Positions 6,348 to 11,079 of a DNA stretch of 11,079 bases are shown in pieces. Numbering within the stretch: position 1 is the first letter of the stretch; each line of letters begins with the position of its first letter. The DNA comes from Lysobacterales bacterium (GTDB taxonomy: Bacteria; Pseudomonadota; Gammaproteobacteria; Xanthomonadales; Marinicellaceae), in the NCBI GenBank assembly GCA_026990095.1, contig JALSIL010000500.1, positions 1 to 11,079 on the forward strand. Reading direction: 5' to 3'. The notes under the pieces are model-generated. The model was not told the origin of the DNA. It saw nothing but the letters and a program-made list of their open reading frames with translations, and made no database searches. A program made the translations under genes and the position numbers.

Positions 6348-7344
6348 CGTAATAATGGCGATACCATGCAATAAATTTGTCTATACCAGTTTGTATTGGT
6401 GTGTTGGGTTTAAATCCAACATCTTTAATAAGTTTATCAACATCTGCTTGCGTATCAGGTACATCACCTGGTTGTAAAGGCAGTAATTCCATTTGCGCTT
6501 TTATGCCTAAGGCATTTTCAATAGCATGGATATAATCCATCAGCTTTACTGGATTATCGTTACCTATATTGTAAACATGATAAGGGGCCGATGACTCAGC
6601 AGGACTGGCGTGTGAAAAATCATAGTCTGGATTTGATACCGGTGGTTTATCTAAAACACGAATAATGCCCTCAACAATATCATCAATATAAGTAAAGTCT
6701 CGCGAGTGGTTGCCATAATTAAATACCTTTATGAGCTTGTTTGCTAGAATATTTTTGGTAAATAAAAACAAAGCCATATCTGGTCGCCCCCATGGGCCAT
6801 AAACAGTAAAAAACCGCAAACCCGTTGTGGGTAAGTCATAAAGATGAGAATAACTATGTGCCATAAGCTCGTTTGATTTTTTGGTGGCAGCATACAAAGA
6901 AAGCGGGTGATCTACGGAATCTTCAACGCTAAAAGGTAAATGTTTGTTCGCACCATACACCGAACTGGATGAAGCATAAACCAAATGCTTAACTTTATTG
7001 TGTCGACAGGCTTCAAGAATACTTAAAAACCCAGTTAAGTTACTGTTAAGGTATGACCAAGGGTTTTCAATGGAGTAACGAACTCCTGCTTGAGCGGCAA
7101 GGTTAACCACTTTTTTAATATTGTGGTTAATAAAAATATCATTAATTGCATCTTTATCAGCAATATCAATTTTATAGTAGGTAAAATTGCTGTGTGAAAG
7201 TTTTTCTAATCGAGCATGTTTCAGATTAATATCATAGTAATCATTCAAGTTATCAACACCAATAACACAATCACCACGATCGAGTAAGTATTCGCATACA
7301 TGGGATCCAATAAAGCCTGCTGCTCCAGTTACTAAAATAGTCAT
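6340..7344 (-). CDS. NAD-dependent nucleotide-sugar epimerase, UDP-glucuronate 4-epimerase-like (CapI/LspL type)
   Basis: A 334-residue extended short-chain dehydrogenase/reductase that inverts C4 of a UDP-sugar, most likely UDP-glucuronate to UDP-galacturonate, for surface polysaccharide synthesis. The Rossmann motif TGAAGFIG lies at residues 6-13, and NLAAQAGVRYSIENP at 81-95 is characteristic of the CapI/LspL group. The catalytic triad is in ASSSSVYG (124-131) and YAATK (Tyr151, Lys155). LRFFTVYGPWGRPDMA and SRDFTYIDDIVEG follow. The gene begins directly after the stop of the dehydrogenase (TAAATG) and has a good Shine-Dalgarno (GAGAGG) inside that gene, so the two are expressed together. 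An alternative substrate is the N-acetylated uronate made by TviB-type enzymes, as for TviC; the sequence resembles the non-acetylated group more. Confidence 0.9.
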   Translation of the reverse strand: MTILVTGAAGFIGSHVCEYLLDRGDCVIGVDNLNDYYDINLKHARLEKLSHSNFTYYKIDIADKDAINDIFINHNIKKVVNLAAQAGVRYSIENPWSYLNSNLTGFLSILEACRHNKVKHLVYASSSSVYGANKHLPFSVEDSVDHPLSLYAATKKSNELMAHSYSHLYDLPTTGLRFFTVYGPWGRPDMALFLFTKNILANKLIKVFNYGNHSRDFTYIDDIVEGIIRVLDKPPVSNPDYDFSHASPAESSAPYHVYNIGNDNPVKLMDYIHAIENALGIKAQMELLPLQPGDVPDTQADVDKLIKDVGFKPNTPIQTGIDKFIAWYRHYYDV

Positions 7345-8616
7345 TTATAACCTCTCATCCACAGAGTCAGATGGCAACATGCCTTTAATATCAAAAACAA
7401 TGCCATTTTTATTCAGGGTGTTTCTGATGCCAGACTCTCCAAGCTGAATAAACTCATTATGAGCAACTGCTAATAAAACAGCATCATAATGGTTTTGTTT
7501 TAATTCTTTTTGCAAGGTGATGCCAAAAAATTGTTTTGCCTGTTTTTCATCAGCCCACGGATCAAAAACATCAACTTTAGCATGGCATTTTGATAGTTCT
7601 TGGATAATTTCAATCACACGTGTATTGCGCAAATCTGGGCAGTTTTCTTTAAAGGTTAAACCAAAAATAAGCACTTTGGCATTAACCACATGAATTCGAC
7701 TTAAAGCCAGTTTTTTTAAGAACCTATCGACAACATACTGACTCATGCTTTCATTAATTCGCCTTGCAGTGGTTATCAATTGAGGATAATAACCACTTTC
7801 TTGGGATTTATGAATTAAATAATAAGGATCTACGCCTATACAATGCCCTCCAACAAGCCCTGGAGTAAACGGTAAAAAATTCCATTTGGTTGATGCCGTT
7901 TTTATAACCTCTAAGGTATCAATGCCCATGTGGTTAAACATGACGGACAGTTCATTCATAAAGGCAATATTCATGTCGCGTTGCGTGTTTTCAACCGCTT
8001 TTGCCGCTTCTGCTACTTTGATAGAAGACGCTATATAAACGCCTGCATCAATTATTCTGGTATACAATTGATTGAGTACCTTTTTGGTTTTTTTATCAGA
8101 AGCCGCGACAACTTTGGTGATTGTTCTAAGCGTATGAACTTTATCACCAGGATTTATGCGCTCAGGCGAATAACCAAGCGTAAAATCAGTATTTAGCTTT
8201 AAGCCACTGACTCTTTCTAAGATTTTGGCACAGTATTCTTCGGTAGCTCCTGGGAAAACCGTTGACTCATAAACAACAATATCGCCCTTTTTAAGAATAC
8301 TTCCGATGGCGTTAGAAGCACTTTCAAGTGGTGATAATTCTGGTAAGTTATTGGCATCAACTGGGGTTGGGACGGTAATAATAAAAACATTAGCCCCTGT
8401 AATATCCATTAAATTTGTGGTAAATGAAAGCTGTTTTGCTTGTTGTAATTCATCAGAGGTGGTCTCGAGTGTTGAATCTTGGTTGTTCTTCAACTCAGAT
8501 ACTCTGTTTGTATTGATGTCATAACCAATTGTTGGGTAAAATTCTGCAAATGCCACAGCAAGCGGAAGCCCAACATAGCCAAGACCAACAATTGCAATAG
8601 TGTGTTCTTTATTCAT
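7345..8616 (-). CDS. tviB: UDP-sugar 6-dehydrogenase, TviB/WbpO type (UDP-N-acetylhexosamine dehydrogenase)
   Basis: A 423-residue NAD-dependent nucleotide-sugar dehydrogenase that oxidises C6 of a UDP-sugar to a uronate in two steps. The N-terminal Rossmann domain has GLGYVGLPLA at residues 11-20; TVPTPVD is at 81-87, ESTVFPGATEE at 117-127 and YSPERINPGD at 149-158. The catalytic cysteine is Cys259 in GGHCIGVDPYYL (256-267). The C-terminal domain has FGLTFKENCPDLRN. These features match the TviB/WbpO group acting on UDP-GlcNAc or UDP-GalNAc better than UDP-glucose dehydrogenase. ATG at 8616 is certain because the Rossmann motif begins a few residues later. There is no Shine-Dalgarno, and the start sits only 13 bases past the T-run of a terminator-like hairpin. 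The epimerase gene follows with no gap. Confidence 0.92.
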   Translation of the reverse strand: MNKEHTIAIVGLGYVGLPLAVAFAEFYPTIGYDINTNRVSELKNNQDSTLETTSDELQQAKQLSFTTNLMDITGANVFIITVPTPVDANNLPELSPLESASNAIGSILKKGDIVVYESTVFPGATEEYCAKILERVSGLKLNTDFTLGYSPERINPGDKVHTLRTITKVVAASDKKTKKVLNQLYTRIIDAGVYIASSIKVAEAAKAVENTQRDMNIAFMNELSVMFNHMGIDTLEVIKTASTKWNFLPFTPGLVGGHCIGVDPYYLIHKSQESGYYPQLITTARRINESMSQYVVDRFLKKLALSRIHVVNAKVLIFGLTFKENCPDLRNTRVIEIIQELSKCHAKVDVFDPWADEKQAKQFFGITLQKELKQNHYDAVLLAVAHNEFIQLGESGIRNTLNKNGIVFDIKGMLPSDSVDERL

Positions 8617-8629
8617 ATATTTTTAAATT

Positions 8630-8659
8630 AAAAAAGGGTGAAACACTTTGTTTTCACCC
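8630..8659 (-). terminator. Intrinsic-terminator-like hairpin just before the dehydrogenase gene
   Basis: On the minus strand GGGTGAAA and TTTCACCC form an 8-bp perfect stem (plus-strand 8652-8659 with 8636-8643) around an eight-base loop, followed by six T (8630-8635). It reads in the direction from the lamin-tail gene to the dehydrogenase. It could end the former transcript or act as an attenuator for the latter. Confidence 0.8.
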
Positions 8660-8673
8660 ATTGTTTTGTTGTT

Positions 8674-8698
8674 AAAAAGAGCAACACCCGGCTCCTTT
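8674..8698 (-). terminator. First of two tandem hairpins after the lamin-tail gene
   Basis: On the minus strand AAAGGAGC and GCTCTTT pair with one bulged G around CGGGTGTT, and the 3' arm runs into five T (8674-8678). It begins about seven bases after the stop codon of the upstream gene. The stem core is only four bp (GAGC/GCTC), so alone it would be a modest terminator; with the second hairpin it forms a tandem pair. Confidence 0.55.
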
Positions 8699-8705
8699 AA
8701 TTGAA

Positions 8706-10664
8706 TTAATTTGGGCTCGCTAACTCACCACCATCATCACCATCTCTGGGGTCATCATCCGTTTGTGGTCCGCCACCTGGATCAAGAATCGGTGATAAGG
8801 TATAAGTGATACCATTTTTAGGTGATTTTGTCAGCCATTGAGCAATATCTGCATAACAAGATTGGTAAGCGGGCAACACCACTTTCTTTAATACAACTGC
8901 CCGGGTATTTTGTAACAAAAGACTGCCACTTAATTGATTAGACTTTTGTTTTAACTCTTGGGCTGCTTCATCATTTGATATAACAAACACACCATTTGCA
9001 TCAACTTTTCCCGTTAAATAAATTTCTTGCTCTGGATTGGCATCGTCGTCATTGTAAATTTCTAAGATGTACTTTTCTTCATCGAAGTTAATTGGACGTG
9101 CCGTACCATTAAACAACTCAATAGAAGCATTGTTATCTGTTCCTTCAACGTATTCGGTAATTAATAAATCTTTACGCGTTGTGAAACAGTCTTGTTTTGA
9201 AAAATTGCCAGAATCTTGTATGTCATCAACTGGATAGGCTGTCCATTGTTTGTCAACAATAAACTCATCCATTTCAATGCGATCACCTGAACAGGTGTTG
9301 TCAAATCGGCGTAATGTTTTATCCACAACAATGGGATGATCTAAATCTTGGTTTGTTTCGTTTTCTTCGTCATTGACCAATATACGCCCAATACTGTCAA
9401 CAACAGTGGTTTGGGTGTTGGTGTTTTTGTAATGTTGCTCAATGCGTTGGATGAAGTCTTTTTTAGTTTCAGAAATTTCTTTTTCCGTTTCTTTTCCATC
9501 AATATTATTAATAGCAGCTGCCACAGTAGCAACCGCACATTGACAAGGTTTTGAATTAAGCCCTGATTTTAAGACGACCGCATCGGCGCCTTTAAAAATA
9601 AGCCCGTTCACTTTTTGATTCGTTACTGACAATATATCAGCAGCCGCATTCGCATCAGCTACAATGTAAGTTGAATTTGGTTCCACCAGACCTTTTAACT
9701 GAATAATCTCACCAGGAAAATCATAACCATGGAAATAGACTTCAATTTGATAATTGTCACTTAATAAATCAATGGGTTTATCTGTTCCATTATAGAGTTC
9801 TAATGCTTGGTTATTGCCTTGTCCTTCAATGTACTGAGAAATAATTAATTTATTGTTTTCTTCTTCTGTTTCGTTTTGTTTTTCTTTGTTGGCTTCATCG
9901 TTTTGTTCCTCATCACAAATCAGTTTATGTTGCCCAAGAACTTTATTGTAGTTAAAAACGTCACTTGATTCATTCTCATTGCTATTAAGCCATGACACAG
10001 CTGGATCAAATTCGTCCAGTTCATTGTGATCCCCTTTACAGGTACTGACGCTTCTAACAAGGTTGTTGTCTTTGGTAATAACTTGGTTCTCACCCCAGTA
10101 TTTGTTTTCTGGAAGTTTGCCAATTTGACCGATAGAATCAGCGGTTGTATCGGCTCTATTTTTAGCACGCAAAACAGCATCAATCATGTCTTCTGCTTTA
10201 TTCGGTACAATTTCAATGGCGGCTTCAATGCCAGCAGAGGCACAACTGCATGACGAACTGATTTCTACAAGTGCACGATGAACACGAGGACGAAGTCGAT
10301 TTTCTAACCGTGAACGAGCCCAAAAGCTTTGTGCATTACAACTGCAACCCCGCATGGTGGCAATTGCTGCAACCACTTCATCGGCTCGATCAGGAGCAAT
10401 TTGCACCCCTTTTCGAACAGAAGAATAAGTGTCTTCACAAGAGGACCATTCATTGGCAACAGTTTGAACCGCTTTGATAACATCAACATTATTGTCCACC
10501 AATTGTTGAACCACATCTTGCGATTGTTCTTTGTTGTTGTGTGCATTTTTTGCTGCTTCCACGGGCAACAAACCATTATCCAAATCAGCTTTAACTGAAA
10601 TATATTCCGAGGAGCTTGCGTAATGCGCTCCAAAAATCCCAAGAATCACTATTAATAATTTCAT
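8706..10664 (-). CDS. Secreted multi-domain protein with repeated lamin-tail-domain halves and CxC-containing inserts
   Basis: A 652-residue exported protein of unknown function. It has a signal peptide at residues 1-16 (MKLLIVILGIFGAHYA, likely cut before SSSE) and an N-terminal helical region at 30-170 with related segments around RKGVQIAPDRADEVV and AAIEIVPNKAEDMID. CxC motifs are at 107-109, 139-141 and 374-376. Lamin-tail-like pieces follow: DSIGQIG half at 175-250, acidic linker, LIISQYIEG half at 272-367, insert at 368-421, DSIGRI half at 422-493, LLITEYVEG half at 498-593, then an Asp/Gly-rich tail ending ELASPN. The LTD (PF00932) halves resemble those of secreted nucleases such as ExeM, but no nuclease domain is present. 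ATG at 10664 is chosen for the signal peptide; an upstream in-frame ATG at 10712 lies at the predicted transcription start. It may bind surface ligands or DNA, which is inference. Confidence 0.85.
   Translation of the reverse strand: MKLLIVILGIFGAHYASSSEYISVKADLDNGLLPVEAAKNAHNNKEQSQDVVQQLVDNNVDVIKAVQTVANEWSSCEDTYSSVRKGVQIAPDRADEVVAAIATMRGCSCNAQSFWARSRLENRLRPRVHRALVEISSSCSCASAGIEAAIEIVPNKAEDMIDAVLRAKNRADTTADSIGQIGKLPENKYWGENQVITKDNNLVRSVSTCKGDHNELDEFDPAVSWLNSNENESSDVFNYNKVLGQHKLICDEEQNDEANKEKQNETEEENNKLIISQYIEGQGNNQALELYNGTDKPIDLLSDNYQIEVYFHGYDFPGEIIQLKGLVEPNSTYIVADANAAADILSVTNQKVNGLIFKGADAVVLKSGLNSKPCQCAVATVAAAINNIDGKETEKEISETKKDFIQRIEQHYKNTNTQTTVVDSIGRILVNDEENETNQDLDHPIVVDKTLRRFDNTCSGDRIEMDEFIVDKQWTAYPVDDIQDSGNFSKQDCFTTRKDLLITEYVEGTDNNASIELFNGTARPINFDEEKYILEIYNDDDANPEQEIYLTGKVDANGVFVISNDEAAQELKQKSNQLSGSLLLQNTRAVVLKKVVLPAYQSCYADIAQWLTKSPKNGITYTLSPILDPGGGPQTDDDPRDGDDGGELASPN
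8886..9173 (-). repeat. Lamin-tail N-terminal half, second copy (residues 498-593)
   Basis: Protein-level repeat of 9564-9851. Shared landmarks are LLITEYVEG, IELFNGT, a central strand with IYLTGKVDANGVFVISN, and RAVVLK at the end. Divergence is high at DNA level, so the duplication is old. Confidence 0.75.
9186..9401 (-). repeat. Lamin-tail C-terminal half, second copy (residues 422-493)
   Basis: Protein-level repeat of 9915-10142. Shared landmarks are DSIGRI, LRRFDNTCSGD, MDEF, a tryptophan shortly after, and a closing cysteine (Cys493). Confidence 0.7.
9564..9851 (-). repeat. Lamin-tail N-terminal half, first copy (residues 272-367)
   Basis: LIISQYIEG, ALELYNGT, IIQLKGLVEPNSTYIVAD and DAVVLKSG in order, the usual beta-strand landmarks of the first two thirds of a bacterial lamin-tail domain. 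It is followed not by the DSIG strand but by a 54-residue CxC-containing insert. Confidence 0.75.
9915..10142 (-). repeat. Lamin-tail C-terminal half, first copy (residues 175-250), without its own first half
   Basis: DSIGQIG, LVRSVSTCKGD, LDEFDPAVSW and a closing cysteine (Cys250) match the end of a lamin-tail domain. What precedes it is helical CxC-containing sequence rather than a lamin-tail N-terminal half. Confidence 0.7.
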
Positions 10665-10689
10665 AAATTTAAACCTATTTTCCCATTTT

Positions 10690-10706
10690 GCATCACATTT
10701 TGATGC
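10690..10706. repeat. Small inverted repeat in the leader of the lamin-tail gene
   Basis: GCATCA (10690-10695) and TGATGC (10701-10706) flank a five-base loop, between the predicted transcription start and the ATG at 10664. It could be a short leader hairpin or a protein site; no T-run follows on the minus strand. Confidence 0.35.
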
Positions 10707-10717
10707 ACCCATAGGAC

Positions 10718-10747
10718 ATAATAAAGTAAAGTATAGGCATATATCAA
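10718..10747 (-). promoter_or_regulatory. Predicted sigma70 promoter of the lamin-tail gene
   Basis: Read on the minus strand, TTGATA (plus 10742-10747) and TATTAT (plus 10718-10723) are separated by 18 bases; four and five of six bases match the consensus. Transcription would start near 10711, leaving a leader of about 47 bases before the ATG at 10664. Confidence 0.55.
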
Positions 10748-10777
10748 TTAAAGCCCTTGAATTTAAAGAAATTAATG

Positions 10778-10796
10778 TGAATCTTTGTTAGATTCA
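10778..10796. promoter_or_regulatory. 7-bp inverted repeat in the divergent intergenic region
   Basis: TGAATCT (10778-10784) and AGATTCA (10790-10796) flank TTGTT. It lies just upstream of the GGAGGG Shine-Dalgarno of the plus-strand gene and about 30 bases upstream of the minus-strand -35. It could be an operator for either gene or a leader hairpin. Confidence 0.4.
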
Positions 10797-10815
10797 ACGG
10801 AGGGAAAACCATTTT

Positions 10816-10851
10816 ATGTTAAATAATGAATGCCAACTTACAGCAGAGTAA
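10816..10851 (+). other. Overlapping 11-codon upstream reading frame
   Basis: ATG at 10816, 11 bases after GGAGGG, opens MLNNECQLTAE and stops at 10849-10851, overlapping the start of the PLP enzyme gene in another frame. Its better-placed Shine-Dalgarno suggests it may be translated and control access to the 10826 start. It could equally be chance. Confidence 0.3.
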
Positions 10852-11079
10852 AAAAAATTTCATTCCTGATAAATCACCTTGTCAAAAAATTATAGCATTT
10901 AACAAGGTAAAAATTATATGCAAGAGAGATGATTTAAACCACCCTCTTATTCAAGGCAACAAACTAAGAAAATTAAAATACAACATTGCCCATGCTTTGG
11001 AAAAAAACTGCAACCTTATTGCAACCTTTGGAGGAGCTTATTCAAACCACATTGTGGCAACGGCTCACGCAGCGGCTTT
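10826..11079 (+). CDS. PLP-dependent ACC deaminase/D-cysteine desulfhydrase family protein, N-terminal part (3' end outside window)
   Basis: First 84 residues of a fold-type II PLP enzyme of the 1-aminocyclopropane-1-carboxylate deaminase/D-cysteine desulfhydrase family. It would act on a small amino acid such as D-cysteine, releasing ammonia, pyruvate and sulfide; the fragment cannot settle the substrate. Visible motifs are CKRDDLNHPLIQGNKLRKLKYN at about residues 32-53, with Lys46 as the expected PLP lysine, and FGGAYSNH at 68-75, where Ser73-Asn74-His75 is the cofactor and substrate loop. The frame is open to the right edge with no break. ATG at 10826 is the only ATG ahead of the motifs, but GGAGGG (10799-10804) is 21 bases away and better placed for an out-of-frame ATG at 10816. 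A run of eight A (10850-10857) falls in codons 9-11. Confidence 0.85.
   Translation, partial: MNANLQQSKKNFIPDKSPCQKIIAFNKVKIICKRDDLNHPLIQGNKLRKLKYNIAHALEKNCNLIATFGGAYSNHIVATAHAAA

Noticed and set aside
8639..8646. GTGAAACA resembling half of a parS site (TGTTTCACGTGAAACA)
   Set aside because: Only a half-site, and it belongs to the stem of the terminator-like hairpin; no full parS palindrome was found in the window.
8623..8661. Twelve-codon minus-strand frame starting MGENKVF across the second hairpin as a leader peptide
   Set aside because: There is no Shine-Dalgarno and no run of regulatory codons; most likely chance coding across a hairpin.
10665..10712. Sixteen-residue extension of the lamin-tail protein from ATG 10712
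   Set aside because: It would bury the signal peptide, and the ATG lies at the predicted transcription start.

Overview
The window looks like part of an AT-rich gammaproteobacterial chromosome. The evidence is a chromosomal-type parA-parB pair at the left edge, a split YeeE/YedE sulfur-transport pair, gammaproteobacterial-looking nucleotide-sugar enzymes and a PLP-dependent ACC deaminase/D-cysteine desulfhydrase. No phage, insertion sequence, CRISPR array, tRNA or rRNA was seen. The genus cannot be named from the sequence. The sulfur-related genes and the GTP-type PEP carboxykinase would suit a marine or sulfur-metabolising lineage, but that is inference.

Layout, left to right. (1) 2-1152, plus strand: end of parA and complete parB, overlapping by one base (chromosome segregation). 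(2) 1205-2959, plus: pckG, GTP-dependent PEP carboxykinase. (3) 3123-3883, plus: two small genes of unknown function two bases apart, a three-helix membrane protein and a soluble 154-residue protein. (4) 3945-5322, plus: a candidate promoter overlapped by a perfect 11-bp inverted repeat, then two YeeE/YedE half-transporters, closed by a strong intrinsic terminator. (5) 5310-8616, minus: three tightly packed genes, read right to left as a UDP-sugar 6-dehydrogenase (TviB/WbpO type), a UDP-glucuronate 4-epimerase-like enzyme and an NTP_transf_5 nucleotidyltransferase-like protein. (6) 8706-10664, minus: a secreted 652-residue protein with repeated lamin-tail-domain halves and CxC-containing inserts, followed by two tandem hairpins before the dehydrogenase gene. 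(7) 10665-10825: divergent intergenic region with a good promoter for the secreted protein and a small inverted repeat. (8) 10826 to the right edge, plus: start of a PLP-dependent deaminase/desulfhydrase.

How the genes may work together. The YeeE/YedE pair probably imports a reduced sulfur anion such as thiosulfate. The dehydrogenase and epimerase make activated uronic acids for a surface glycan, and the nucleotidyltransferase-like protein is probably part of the same pathway. No glycosyltransferases or export genes are present, so the polymer would have to be assembled from elsewhere. The lamin-tail protein lies upstream on the same strand, separated by the two terminator-like hairpins. It may share a surface role, but that link rests only on position. 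No gene-free stretch exceeds 300 bases; the longest is 3884-4107.
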